Notes under the pieces: generated by a model
The model's database searches: none
What the model was told of the DNA's origin: nothing
Seen by the model: only the letters and a program-made list of their open reading frames with translations
Position numbers and translations under genes: made by a program
In this document: positions 29,708-43,072 of the stretch, piece after piece
Layout: the number at the start of each line of letters is the position of its first letter
Position numbering within the stretch: the stretch's first letter is position 1
DNA from: Staphylococcus piscifermentans
GTDB lineage: Bacteria > Bacillota > Bacilli > Staphylococcales > Staphylococcaceae
DNA length: 64,000 nucleotides
Assembly (NCBI RefSeq): GCF_900186985.1
Contig: NZ_LT906447.1
Location: 1,798,001-1,862,000, forward strand
Reading direction: 5' to 3'

Positions 29708-29899
29708 TTAAATATAACCTTTATCTTTAATATCTGATTTTGCTTTTTTAAAAATGTTTGTACTTTGTTCGTTTGATAACCATTGATTTTCTGGTTGTTC
29801 TTGGTTGTCATCTTGAGTTCGATAATCTTCATTTGCCGATAAAAATTTATTCAAATGTGCAAATGGATTTTGTGCTGAATGTACTTCTGCATTGGACAT
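29708..29899 (-). CDS. Small hydrophilic protein, unknown function
   Basis: A 63-residue, polar protein (MSNAEVHSAQNPFAHL...) rich in Asn, Gln, Asp, Glu and Lys, with no membrane segment or motif I recognise. It looks largely disordered with a helical tail. I start it at the ATG at 29899, six bases behind a GGAGGGG ribosome site; two nearer in-frame ATGs upstream are too close to that site. It lies just 22 bases after the last gene of the pyrimidine operon (pyrE) and may be read through from it. Confidence 0.6.
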   Translation of the reverse strand: MSNAEVHSAQNPFAHLNKFLSANEDYRTQDDNQEQPENQWLSNEQSTNIFKKAKSDIKDKGYI

Positions 29900-29921
29900 G
29901 GTCATCCCCTCCAAGTACATC

Positions 29922-30533
29922 TTATGCTAAATTATCGCGCCATTCAACTAAAGACTTAATATCTTCAGTAGAAATTTTGCCTTCATCTTCTGCTACGTCA
30001 ATTAATTCATTATAATTACTCAAAGTATATAGAGGAAGATCTGCTTCTTTGAACATTGTATCAGCTTTAGCTAATCCATATGTGAAGATGGCTACCACTC
30101 CTAATACTTCAGCGCCTGCTTCTCTTAATGCTTCAGCAGCAACTAATGAAGAGCCACCTGTAGAGGTTAAATCTTCTACAACCACAATTTTTTTGCCTTT
30201 ACTTGGTGCACCTTCAATTTGATTTTGTTTACCATGGCTTTTACTTTTAGAACGAACATAGCTCATCGGCATATCTAATTTTTCAGAAATGAAAGCTGCA
30301 TGTGGAATGCCCGCTGTCGCAGTTCCAGATACGATCTCAGCTTCCGGAAAATGTTCTTGAATCAATTCAATTAAACCATCACGAATGTCATTACGTACTG
30401 CTGGATAACCTAAAGTTACACGGTTATCACAATAAATCGGTGATTTGATACCTGAACTCCATGTAAATAAATCATTGGGTGAAAGTGCTACTGCACCGAT
30501 ATCTAATAATGATTGAGCAATTTTCTTTGACAT
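29922..30533 (-). CDS. pyrE: Orotate phosphoribosyltransferase
   Basis: PyrE joins orotate to PRPP to form OMP. The 203-residue protein has a PRPP-binding motif [13 protein letters not shown] (about 121-133) and the [18 protein letters not shown] loop. It lies one base after pyrF, as the last enzyme gene of the pyr operon. No terminator separates it from the small gene downstream. Confidence 0.95.
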   Translation of the reverse strand: MSKKIAQSLLDIGAVALSPNDLFTWSSGIKSPIYCDNRVTLGYPAVRNDIRDGLIELIQEHFPEAEIVSGTATAGIPHAAFISEKLDMPMSYVRSKSKSHGKQNQIEGAPSKGKKIVVVEDLTSTGGSSLVAAEALREAGAEVLGVVAIFTYGLAKADTMFKEADLPLYTLSNYNELIDVAEDEGKISTEDIKSLVEWRDNLA

Positions 30534-30534
30534 A

Positions 30535-31238
30535 TTAACCTAACCAACTTTCTTTAATTTGATGATAACTTTCTACTGGATTCTCGCTTTGAGTAATCGG
30601 ACGTCCTACTACAATGTGTGTAGAGCCTAACTTGCGTGCTTCATCTGGCGTAGTAATACGTTTTTGGTCATCTTGACCATAATCTGCTGGACGGATACCT
30701 GGTGTTACTTTCAAGAATTCCGGTCCAAGTTCATCTGTGAGCAATTTCGCTTCTAACGGAGAACATACAACACCATCTAATCCTGCTTGCTTAGTGAGTT
30801 TAGCGTAATTCAATACCGCTTCTTCAATAGTCGTTTGGATATTTTGTTCTTTATTCAACATTTCTTCAGTTGTAGAAGTCAACTGTGTCACAGCAATAAT
30901 CTTTGTATCTTTGTTAACGCTGCGTAATCCTTCTACTGCTTGACGCATCATTTCAGTTCCGCCTGCTGCATGTACATTCACTAAATCAACATTCAGACGG
31001 CCGAGTCCTGCCATCGCTTGTTTAACCGTATTCGGGATATCATGCAATTTCAAATCTAGGAAAAGATGATGGCCACGGTCTTTAATACGGTTGATTAATT
31101 CTGGACCAGTTTGATAATAAAGTTCCATACCAATTTTGATGTATAAAGGTTCATCAAATAAATCTAAGAAATTTTCTACTTCTTCTGCTGTTGCGAAATC
31201 AAGCGCAATAATCGGTAAAGGTAAGTTTGTGTTTGTCA

Positions 31239-31239
<1 letters not shown>
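30535..31239 (-). CDS. pyrF: Orotidine-5'-phosphate decarboxylase
   Basis: PyrF decarboxylates OMP to UMP, the last step of de novo UMP synthesis. The 234-residue protein has the catalytic [11 protein letters not shown] segment (about 60-70, Lys and Asp) and [16 protein letters not shown] near the C-terminus that binds the phosphate. It overlaps pyrD by one base and precedes pyrE by one base. Confidence 0.96.
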
Positions 31240-32917
<1,678 letters not shown>

Positions 32918-33105
32918 CGCAAATATCCTCCTTCAATATAAATTACTTGGCTGTCGTTCATTAATTCGCTTTCTCTATTGTACATGAATTCCCGTAAAAT
33001 GTATGTGTCTGTTCTTAAAAAAATCTACAGTTTCAGCTTTGCTGCTTACAGAACGAAGCGCTTCTAGAACCTTCTGTTAAAAGTAAGATTCTAAAAGCTG
33101 CTTTG

Positions 33106-36100
33106 TTACATTTGTTTCATTGTAAAAGTCATACTTTCAATGACATTTGTAAGTGCATTTGCTGTATCTAATGAAGTTAAGCAAGGGACACCGTTTTCAA
33201 CTGAAGCACGACGGATTTGGAATCCATCTCTTTCAATTGTTTTCCCTTTTGTCATAGTATTAATGACAATCTGTACTTCGCCGTTTTGAATACGTGTCAA
33301 CAAGTCGTCTTCCCCACCGATTTTACCGACTGTTTCAACCGGAATGTGATGTTCAGAAAGTTTCTGAGCTGTGCCTGCTGTCGCTAAAATTTTATAGCCG
33401 ACTTCGTTCAAACGTTTCGCCACTTTAACCATTTCGTCTTTATCTTTATCGCTTACTGTTATTAAGACTGTTCCGTGATCTTTAACTTCTACGCCACTTG
33501 CAGTCAACCCTTTGAATAACGCCTTTTCTAACGTTAAATCTTTACCCATTACTTCACCTGTAGATTTCATTTCAGGCCCTAAAGTAATGTCTACATTTTT
33601 TAATTTATTGAAACTGAATACTGGTGCTTTCACAAAGACACCTTTTGTATAAGGTTGAAGTCCAGGTTGATATCCTAAATCACTTAACTTTTCACCTAAG
33701 ATAGCACGCATTGCCAACTGAGCCATCGGGATATGAGTGATTTTACTTAGGAATGGTACCGTACGGCTTGAACGAGGATTCACTTCTAATACATACATCC
33801 CATCATGTGCAAGTACGAACTGAATATTGATTAAGCCGATGATGTCTAAACCTTTTGCTAATTTCGTTGTGTAATCTTCTAAGGTGCTGATTTCATCTGG
33901 TGTGAGTGTTTGCGGAGGGTATACGGCAATGGAGTCACCTGAGTGTACGCCAGCTCGCTCAATATGTTCCATAATACCTGGAATAATCACCGTTTCACCA
34001 TCACTGATAGCGTCGACTTCAATTTCTTTACCTGTTAAGTAACGGTCGACTAATACCGGGTGTTCTGGACTTGCTTTCACCGCTTCTCTCATATAATTCT
34101 CAAGTTCCGCATCGTTGTATACAATTTCCATTGCACGTCCGCCAAGCACATATGAAGGACGTACGACCACTGGATAGCCTATTTCGCGTGCATTTTCTAA
34201 TGCTTCTGCTGGAGAAGTTGCTGTTTTACCTTTAGGTTGCGGCACATGGATTTTGTTGAGTAACGCTTCAAATTCTTTTCTATCTTCTGCACGATTCAAG
34301 TTTTCTAAAGAAGTTCCTAAAATGCGAACACCCTTCTCAGCTAACTTGTCCGCCAGGTTGATTGCAGTTTGTCCGCCAAATTGCACTACTACACCTTTAG
34401 GCTGTTCTAAATCAATAATATTCATTACATCTTCAACTGTTAAAGGTTCGAAGTATAATTTATCAGAGATGGAGAAATCAGTGGATACTGTTTCTGGGTT
34501 GTTATTGACGATAATTGCTTCGTATCCTGCATTTTGAATCGCCCATACTGCATGTACAGTTGCGTAATCGAATTCAACCCCTTGACCGATACGGATTGGA
34601 CCTGATCCTAATACAATGACTTTCTCTTTCTCTGTTACTATTGACTCATTATCTCTTTCATAAGTACCGTAATAATAAGGTGTTGAAGATTCAAATTCTG
34701 CTGCACAAGTATCGACCATTTTGTACACTGGATGGATGTCGTTGGCTTTACGCAATTCCGTCACTTCATCTTCTGTCATATCGAATCGATGTGCAATTAC
34801 TTTATCGCTGAAACCGTAATCTTTAGCATACTTTAGATATTCGATGTCGCCTTTATGTTCTTTTAATTCGTGTTCGATATCAATAATATGTTGAAATTTA
34901 TTTAAGAAGAAATAATCGATTTGCGTCATTTCATGTATTTCTTCTAATGTAGTACCACGACGAATCGCTTCTCCGATAAAGAAGAGACGTTCGTCATCTT
35001 GTTGTAAGATACGTTCTTTTATGTAGTCTAATTCGTAACTTTCACCGTTTGGTAAACCTAAATGATGCACGCCATATTCTAATGAACGAATTGCTTTTAA
35101 TAATGATTCTTCGTAAGTTCTGCCGATAGCCATCACTTCGCCAGTGGCTTTCATTTGAGTACCGAGTACACGCTCTCCTTTTTCAAACTTATCGAATGGG
35201 AAACGTGGAATTTTAGAAATCACATAATCTAAAGCTGGTTCAAATGCGGCATATGAAGTCCCTGTAACTGGATTCAACATTTCATCTAAAGTTAAACCGA
35301 CAGCAATTTTCGCTGCGAGCTTCGCAATTGGATAACCTGTTGCTTTAGAAGCTAACGCTGATGAACGTGAAACACGTGGGTTTACTTCAATGATGTAGTA
35401 ATTCATAGAATGAGGATCTAATGCAAGTTGTACGTTACAGCCCCCTTCGATACCTAAGGCACGAATCACTTTCAATGAAACATCGCGCAACATTTGGTAT
35501 TCCACATCTGTCAACGTTTGACTTGGTGCTACTACAATGGAGTCGCCTGTATGGATACCGACTGGGTCGATATTTTCCATATTACATACTACGATGGCAT
35601 TATCATTCTTATCGCGCATCACTTCGTATTCAATTTCTTTAAACCCTGCAATCGATTTTTCAATTAAACATTGTGTAGCCGGACTATAATGCAAGCCATT
35701 TGTGACGACTTCTTTCAATTCTTCATCATTATGACAGATACCGCCGCCAGTACCGCCCATTGTGAAAGCAGGTCTTACGATTAATGGATAACCCACTTGT
35801 TCTTTAAAAGCAAAAGCTTGCTCGACAGTGTTGACAATATCACTTTCTGGTACCGGAACATCTAATTCATTCATCAAGCTGCGGAATAGTTCACGGTCTT
35901 CAGCTTGTTGGATGGAACTTAACTTCGTTCCTAATAATTGCACATTATTGGCTTCTAGTACGCCACTGTCATGCAATTGGATTGCCATATTCAAACCTGT
36001 TTGACCGCCTAAAGTCGGCAGCAATGCATCAGGTTGTTCTTTTCGAATAATACGGGCAATAAAGTCATGTGTTAATGGTTCAATATAAACCTTATCGGCA

Positions 36101-36279
36101 ATCTCTTTGTCCGTCATAATTGTAGCTGGATTAGAGTTGACCAGAATCACTTTGTAACCTTCTTCTTTCAAAGCAAGACAGGCTTGTGTTCCAGCATAAT
36201 CAAATTCGGCTGCTTGGCCGATAATAATCGGTCCTGAGCCAATTACTAAAATCGTTTTAATTTCATTATTCTTAGGCAT
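33106..36279 (-). CDS. carB: Carbamoyl-phosphate synthase large subunit
   Basis: CarB makes carbamoyl phosphate from ammonia (delivered by CarA), bicarbonate and two ATP. The 1057-residue protein has two homologous ATP-grasp halves (about 1-400 and 550-935), an oligomerisation segment between them, and a C-terminal MGS-like allosteric domain (about 935-1057) where UMP and ornithine usually act. I start it at the ATG at 36279 ([14 protein letters not shown]), which gives the standard length and has an AAGGAG site ten bases upstream; a longer reading adds 12 residues. It overlaps carA by eight bases. Confidence 0.96.
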   Translation of the reverse strand: MPKNNEIKTILVIGSGPIIIGQAAEFDYAGTQACLALKEEGYKVILVNSNPATIMTDKEIADKVYIEPLTHDFIARIIRKEQPDALLPTLGGQTGLNMAIQLHDSGVLEANNVQLLGTKLSSIQQAEDRELFRSLMNELDVPVPESDIVNTVEQAFAFKEQVGYPLIVRPAFTMGGTGGGICHNDEELKEVVTNGLHYSPATQCLIEKSIAGFKEIEYEVMRDKNDNAIVVCNMENIDPVGIHTGDSIVVAPSQTLTDVEYQMLRDVSLKVIRALGIEGGCNVQLALDPHSMNYYIIEVNPRVSRSSALASKATGYPIAKLAAKIAVGLTLDEMLNPVTGTSYAAFEPALDYVISKIPRFPFDKFEKGERVLGTQMKATGEVMAIGRTYEESLLKAIRSLEYGVHHLGLPNGESYELDYIKERILQQDDERLFFIGEAIRRGTTLEEIHEMTQIDYFFLNKFQHIIDIEHELKEHKGDIEYLKYAKDYGFSDKVIAHRFDMTEDEVTELRKANDIHPVYKMVDTCAAEFESSTPYYYGTYERDNESIVTEKEKVIVLGSGPIRIGQGVEFDYATVHAVWAIQNAGYEAIIVNNNPETVSTDFSISDKLYFEPLTVEDVMNIIDLEQPKGVVVQFGGQTAINLADKLAEKGVRILGTSLENLNRAEDRKEFEALLNKIHVPQPKGKTATSPAEALENAREIGYPVVVRPSYVLGGRAMEIVYNDAELENYMREAVKASPEHPVLVDRYLTGKEIEVDAISDGETVIIPGIMEHIERAGVHSGDSIAVYPPQTLTPDEISTLEDYTTKLAKGLDIIGLINIQFVLAHDGMYVLEVNPRSSRTVPFLSKITHIPMAQLAMRAILGEKLSDLGYQPGLQPYTKGVFVKAPVFSFNKLKNVDITLGPEMKSTGEVMGKDLTLEKALFKGLTASGVEVKDHGTVLITVSDKDKDEMVKVAKRLNEVGYKILATAGTAQKLSEHHIPVETVGKIGGEDDLLTRIQNGEVQIVINTMTKGKTIERDGFQIRRASVENGVPCLTSLDTANALTNVIESMTFTMKQM

Positions 36280-37378
36280 TTGTGTAACGCTCCTTCTCAT
36301 TCGCTTTGAATTCATTCATCATAGAGACAAATTGGTCGAATAAATAATTTGAATCAGTAGGTCCTGGGCATGCTTCTGGGTGGTATTGTACTGAAAAGGC
36401 AGGGAGCGTTTTATGTTTTAAGCCTTCAACTGTCTGATCATTTAAAGCAATATGTGTCACTTCTAAATCTGTTTGTTCAACTGAATCAGCGTCAATCGCA
36501 TAACCGTGATTTTGACTCGTTAAAGCTACTTTCCCTGTAGCTAAATCTTTGACTGGATGATTCGCACCGCGGTGTCCAAATTTCATTTTAAATGAAGTTG
36601 CACCTTGTGAAAGTGCAAATAATTGGTGGCCGAGACAGATACCGAAGAATGGAATTTTGCCTAGAATACCTTTAATCATTTCAATCGCTTCAGGCACATC
36701 TTCAGGGTCGCCCGGTCCATTAGATAACATAACTCCATCTGGCGCCATCCGAATAATCTCTTCTGCTGATGTGTTGTAAGGCACTACTGTAACGTTACAA
36801 CCACGCGCATTTAATTCTCGAACGATATTTTGTTTCTTTCCGAAGTCTACTAAAACGACGCTTAAATCAAAGCCAGTTGATACATAAGGTGATTTCGTCG
36901 ATACAGTAGGAACTTCATCGCGAGACAGTTCAAAGTGTTTTAATGATTCGACAAGTTCTGGAATATCTTCTGCATGGTCTGTAAACCCAGCTTTCAAAAC
37001 ACCGTGTTGACGGATTTTACGTGTGATACTGCGTGTATCTACACCAGAAATTCCAGGAATGTCAAATTCTTTCAAGACTGCGTCAAATGTTTTCTGCTTG
37101 CGGAAATTGCTTGGATGCGTACTTGCTTCTTTTACCACTACTCCGTTTAAAGTGGGGACAAGAGATTCGAAATCATCTCTGTTAATACCATAGTTACCAA
37201 TCAACGGATAAGTGAAAGTGATAATTTGGCCAGTATAAGACGGGTCGGAAATCGTTTCCTGGTAACCTGTCATTGCCGTGTTAAAGACAATTTCGCCTTT
37301 AGTTAAATGATCTGATCCAAGCTTTCTGCCTTCGTAAATAGAACCATCTTCAAATACAAGATATCGTTTTGCCAACAT
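36272..37378 (-). CDS. carA: Carbamoyl-phosphate synthase small subunit
   Basis: CarA is the glutaminase subunit that hydrolyses glutamine and channels ammonia to CarB. The 368-residue protein has an N-terminal binding domain and a class I glutamine amidotransferase domain (about 180-360) with the nucleophile in [14 protein letters not shown] and the catalytic His/Glu in [10 protein letters not shown]. It follows pyrC by six bases. With only one carAB pair here, this copy is likely to be the pyrimidine-regulated one. Confidence 0.96.
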   Translation of the reverse strand: MLAKRYLVFEDGSIYEGRKLGSDHLTKGEIVFNTAMTGYQETISDPSYTGQIITFTYPLIGNYGINRDDFESLVPTLNGVVVKEASTHPSNFRKQKTFDAVLKEFDIPGISGVDTRSITRKIRQHGVLKAGFTDHAEDIPELVESLKHFELSRDEVPTVSTKSPYVSTGFDLSVVLVDFGKKQNIVRELNARGCNVTVVPYNTSAEEIIRMAPDGVMLSNGPGDPEDVPEAIEMIKGILGKIPFFGICLGHQLFALSQGATSFKMKFGHRGANHPVKDLATGKVALTSQNHGYAIDADSVEQTDLEVTHIALNDQTVEGLKHKTLPAFSVQYHPEACPGPTDSNYLFDQFVSMMNEFKANEKERYTNA

Positions 37379-37384
37379 ATTTAA

Positions 37385-39566
<2,182 letters not shown>

Positions 39567-39598
39567 CTAAGATTTGTATAATTTTTATTTTTAAATTT

Positions 39599-40885
39599 TT
39601 ACGCTTTAGCTTTAGGTAAAATTAAGTTCAAAACAATGCCTGACAATGCTGCTAATGCCATTCCTTCTACTTTCACGCCGTGGATATCGAACATTAAGTT
39701 ACCGATTCCTACGACTAGGATGACTGAGGTAATTACTAAGTTACGGTTTTCCGAAAAATCTACCTTGCTTTCAACCAGCATTCTTAAGCCGCTTGAAGCG
39801 ATAATACCGAATAAGAGAATGGATACCCCGCCCATTACTGGAGTTGGGATAGATGAAATCAATGCTGTGAACTTACCGACAAAGGCTAAGATGATTGCAA
39901 TCACTGCAGCTCCACCGATTACATAGATACTGTAAATCTTTGTGATCGCCAGCACGCCGATATTCTCACCGTATGTTGTACTTGGCGGTCCACCGATCAA
40001 GCTCGCAAACATTGTTGAAACACCATCGCCGATGATTGAACGATGCAAGCCTGGTTTTTCAAAGAAGTTACGTCCTACGATTTTGTTGATAACCATTTGA
40101 TGTCCAATATGTTCACTGACTGTGACAAATACGATTGGGAGCATCAACAGTATCAACCCCATGTGAAAACTTGGTGTATAGTCTTTGAACGGCAAGTAAA
40201 TGTGCGGCCAATCTAACCATGAGGCTTTCATGACGGGTTTGAAATCTACAATACCTAAGATTGTCGCTGCGATATATCCGACTATGATTCCGATTAATAC
40301 TGGAATCAGTGAGAAGAAACCTTTCATGTAACCTTGTACAACTAATGTTGTAACTAAAGTAATCATCGCAACAATCAAGTATGTGACATTGTAACCTTTC
40401 ATGTCGGCGCTATTTTCAAACATAGCCATGTTGGCTGCTGTCGGTGCTAAGCTTAAACCGATAACCATGATAACCGGTCCGACTACTACAGGTGGCAGTA
40501 AGTGCATCAACCATCCGATGCCGCTTAACTTAATCAGAATTCCGATAATGACGTACATGACACCACTCATGAAGAGTGCGACAAGCATATCTCCTAAGCT
40601 GTGTGTGCTTAGTCCTGTAATAATCGGTGTAATAAAGGCAAAGCTAGATCCGAGATACGCTGGAATCATCGCTTTGGTAATTAAAATGTACAATAATGTT
40701 CCGACACCTGATGCAAGAAGCGCTGCTGAAATCGGCAATCCTGTCAGGAATGGTACTAATACTGTGGCACCAAACATTGCGAAGAGATGTTGTAAGCTCA
40801 AGAACGCCCATTGCGACGGCTTCGGTTTCTCATTCACATCGAGTACTGGTTTCACAGTACGTTCAAACATTTGTTCATTTTCCAT
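39599..40885 (-). CDS. pyrP: Uracil permease
   Basis: PyrP imports uracil by proton symport for salvage. The 428-residue protein has around 12-14 membrane segments, including GLPISAALLASGVGTLLYIL, and the family signature GGPPSTTYGENIGVLAITK (about 286-305). It lies between pyrR and pyrB, each separated by attenuator-like leader or a short gap, so it is the second gene in the operon. Confidence 0.94.
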   Translation of the reverse strand: MENEQMFERTVKPVLDVNEKPKPSQWAFLSLQHLFAMFGATVLVPFLTGLPISAALLASGVGTLLYILITKAMIPAYLGSSFAFITPIITGLSTHSLGDMLVALFMSGVMYVIIGILIKLSGIGWLMHLLPPVVVGPVIMVIGLSLAPTAANMAMFENSADMKGYNVTYLIVAMITLVTTLVVQGYMKGFFSLIPVLIGIIVGYIAATILGIVDFKPVMKASWLDWPHIYLPFKDYTPSFHMGLILLMLPIVFVTVSEHIGHQMVINKIVGRNFFEKPGLHRSIIGDGVSTMFASLIGGPPSTTYGENIGVLAITKIYSIYVIGGAAVIAIILAFVGKFTALISSIPTPVMGGVSILLFGIIASSGLRMLVESKVDFSENRNLVITSVILVVGIGNLMFDIHGVKVEGMALAALSGIVLNLILPKAKA

Positions 40886-40906
40886 TCTCTTTTTCTTCCT
40901 TTCATG

Positions 40907-40943
40907 AAAAAAATCTCTTTACAGCAATCAGCTGGCAAAGAGA
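40907..40943 (-). terminator. Second pyr attenuator terminator (pyrR-pyrP gap)
   Basis: On the minus strand TCTCTTT pairs with AAAGAGA across a 16-base loop, followed by seven T residues just before pyrP. It lies in a 225-base leader (40886-41110). Upstream on the same strand is CACGAGAGGTCAGC, resembling the PyrR-binding loop, so the terminator is probably PyrR-controlled. Confidence 0.7.
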
Positions 40944-41110
40944 CTTAAGGGGAGAGATAAGAAAGTGTGTGCATTGAACTTAAGTTTTCAAGCATATAGA
41001 CGATGCTCGTTGACCCGAAACCTGCTGACCTCTCGTGTCATGCAAGTTTCTTTCAATGCTTTCTTATCAAACCCTTTGTCAGTCTCTCGTACTGATTTAA
41101 AAGGGTACGG

Positions 41111-41638
41111 CTATTCAATTATGACTGCGTTGCGGCCGTCTGTTTCTTTAACGTATACAGAAACAGCTTCATCGCGTGCAGTTGGGATATTCTTCCCAAC
41201 GAAATCAGCTCTAATTGGAAGTTCGCGATGACCGCGGTCTACCAAAGCAGCTAATCCGATTTTCTGAGGACGTGAATGCAAGAGTATCGCATCAAGTGAA
41301 GCTCTGACTGTTCGTCCAGTATAAAGCACGTCGTCGATGATGATGACTACTTTATCTGTGATATCAACATCTATCACAAATGACTTCTCTGAAATCTTTG
41401 GCGTAGGTAATTCTAAATCATCTCTGAATTGTGTAATATCAATGGTGCCTGTCGGAACAGTTGTATCTTCAATTTGTTGAATCTTGCTTTGAATACTCTT
41501 CGCTAGAAATTCACCGCGTGTCTTCACACCAAGTAATACAAGGTCTTTCGTCCCTCGATTGTATTCTAGGATTTCATGTGCCATACGCGTTAACGTACGT
41601 TTCATTGCTGCTTCATCTAACACAATACGTTCTGACAT
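41111..41638 (-). CDS. pyrR: Bifunctional pyrimidine operon regulator/uracil phosphoribosyltransferase PyrR
   Basis: PyrR binds leader RNA of the pyr operon when UMP/UTP is high, favouring termination, and also has weak uracil phosphoribosyltransferase activity. The 175-residue protein has the PRPP motif [18 protein letters not shown] (about 94-111). I start it at the ATG at 41638 ([13 protein letters not shown]), with AAGGTGAGG at a suitable distance; an upstream start adds four residues. First gene of the operon, with attenuators before and after it. Confidence 0.95.
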   Translation of the reverse strand: MSERIVLDEAAMKRTLTRMAHEILEYNRGTKDLVLLGVKTRGEFLAKSIQSKIQQIEDTTVPTGTIDITQFRDDLELPTPKISEKSFVIDVDITDKVVIIIDDVLYTGRTVRASLDAILLHSRPQKIGLAALVDRGHRELPIRADFVGKNIPTARDEAVSVYVKETDGRNAVIIE

Positions 41639-41884
41639 TCTCGCCCTCACCTTTCTATAAAAAAATCCCGTGTCTTCTCATTGAGAGACACGGGAATCCG
41701 ATTCCTGTCAGAATCCATTCTACCTACTACGATTACACGTCTGCTTAGGTATAATGACTCAAGTCTAGTTAAAGGCGTAGATACAGTTATTCTAACTACA
41801 CTTGTTGAAACTTCCTGTCTTCGGAGCATCTCGGTACTCTCAATTAAAGACTTACGATTTCTTTATTAAACTGTAATAAGTTTA
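41639..41884 (-). promoter_or_regulatory. PyrR attenuation leader of the pyr operon
   Basis: This is the leader RNA between the predicted start site and pyrR. It ends with a strong terminator at 41659-41695. The rest can fold into competing structures, as expected of a PyrR-controlled leader, but I did not find an unambiguous PyrR-binding loop here; the clearer one is in the pyrR-pyrP gap. Short open frames in this stretch are not genes. Confidence 0.7.
41659..41695 (-). terminator. First pyr attenuator terminator
   Basis: TCCCGTGTCT pairs with AGACACGGGA around a ten-base loop, followed by seven T residues on the minus strand, 20 bases before the pyrR start. Confidence 0.85.
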
Positions 41885-41906
41885 CCATAGATTGAAGAAA
41901 AGTCAA
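41879..41906 (-). promoter_or_regulatory. Sigma-A type promoter of the pyr operon
   Basis: On the minus strand TTGACT (41901-41906) and TAAACT (41879-41884) are 16 bases apart. Transcription would begin near 41872, giving a leader of about 230 bases before pyrR. Confidence 0.65.
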
Positions 41907-41981
41907 AGAGAAATTTGGGGAGGAAGGGTTGTTGGTTGGTGTGGTTTACATAATAAAATTATGTATTGTTATAACTGAAAT

Positions 41982-42031
41982 TAAATAAAAACAAGCTCTT
42001 CATCCATTTTTAAAGGATATATGAGGATCTT
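41982..42031 (-). terminator. Likely terminator of the CRISPR array
   Basis: On the minus strand CAAGATCCTCAT...CC (42014-42031) pairs imperfectly with GGATGAAGAGCTTG (41992-42005), followed by TTTTTATTTT. It sits about 40 bases past the last repeat and upstream of the pyr promoter. Two mismatches and a bulge in the stem make it less certain. Between it and the pyr promoter is another small inverted repeat, TACATAAT/ATTATGTA (41947-41965), without a T-run. Confidence 0.5.
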
Positions 42032-42069
42032 GTAAGTTGAAAGTTTCCAAAATGCAATAGAAACTCATA

Positions 42070-43022
42070 TTAAATTTTAAATTCTAAAGATTATAATTCT
42101 AAAACACGTTTCCTTGTTAGATTCTTAACATTCTGTTCTACTTCATTCTAAAAGATCATAATTCTAAAACGACCGCGCAAATTGAATGCAACGAAAAAGG
42201 TTCTACTTCATTCTAAAAGAACATAATTCTAAAACAAATCATTATCAATACCGCGTATCGCTAACTTCTACTTCATTCTAAAAGATCATAATTCTAAAAC
42301 CATAGTACGGGATTCTAAATGAAATTAAAGTTCCGCTTCATTCTAAAAAATCATAATTCTAAAACTCGCCAATCGCACCCGAAATTACTAACACGGTTCC
42401 ACTTCATTCTAAAAAATCATAATTCTAAAACCATGCTTCCGCAGCACGAGTTAAATGATTAGTTCCACTTCATTCTAAAAAATCATAATTCTAAAACACT
42501 TATTTTGCTTTTTCGCCTTTATGCGCAGTTCCACTTCATTCTAAAAAATCATAATTCTAAAACATTGCTTTTCGTTTATCAGATTCAGGCACTGTTCCAC
42601 TTCATTCTAAAAAATCATAATTCTAAAACAAGCCTTCCGTCCACATTAACACGTTGACCGTTCCACTTCATTCTAAAAAATCATAATTCTAAAACTATAG
42701 CGCGTTCCGTAGTTCACAAAGCCCGGTTCCACTTCATTCTAAAAAATCATAATTCTAAAACATTCTCACATGGTCGAAAATATTTTCAACGTTCCACTTC
42801 ATTCTAAAAAATCATAATTCTAAAACTTGGCGGTATCAGTAAAGGCATTGGCGGAGTTCCACTTCATTCTAAAAAATCATAATTCTAAAACAGTGATTTA
42901 AAAGCACCCTCTAATCCTTGGTTCCACTTCATTCTAAAAAATCATAATTCTAAAACAAAGGTGTATATATTTTAGAAATTGTGGTTGTTCCACTTCATTC
43001 TAAAAAATCATAATTCTAAAAC
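42070..43022 (-). CRISPR. Type II-A CRISPR array, 15 repeats and 14 spacers
   Basis: Repeats are 36 bases, and spacers 29 or 30. Read on the minus strand (the crRNA sense) a repeat starts GTTTTAGAATTATGATTTTT and ends GAATGAAGTGGAAC, matching the type II-A pattern. Repeats start (plus-strand coordinate) at 42070, 42135, 42200, 42265, 42330, 42396, 42462, 42528, 42594, 42660, 42726, 42791, 42856, 42921 and 42987. The ten from 42396 to 42987 are identical. Those at 42135, 42200, 42265 and 42330 carry one to a few changes, and 42070 is degenerate, which marks the trailer end. The leader is therefore on the high-coordinate side, next to csn2, and transcription is in the cas gene direction. Spacer 42301-42329 resembles cas9 (see findings). 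Confidence 0.97.
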
Positions 43023-43072
43023 CTCAAACAACGAAAAATCAAGGTTTTAGTGACCTTTATAATGATCGCAGA
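43023..43072 (-). promoter_or_regulatory. CRISPR leader
   Basis: Fifty bases separate csn2 from the first repeat. On the minus strand the leader ends GTTTGAG directly against the repeat, close to the ATTTGAG leader-end motif described for type II-A systems, which directs new spacers to this end. A TATAAA-like -10 (43056-43061) is present; a convincing -35 is not. Confidence 0.75.

Noticed and set aside
33000-33100. Attenuator in the carB-pyrK gap
   Set aside because: Short inverted repeats such as ACAGAA/TTCTGT are present, but no stable stem is directly followed by a clear T-run. I could not separate this from chance pairing.
41647-41869. Small open frames on both strands in the pyrR leader
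   Set aside because: They fall inside the attenuator RNA, overlap the terminator stem and lack ribosome sites.
42301-42329. Active self-targeting of cas9 as lethal autoimmunity
   Set aside because: There are four mismatches, three in the seed, and ten identical repeats with intact cas genes show that the array has been kept. A foreign cas9 target explains the data better.
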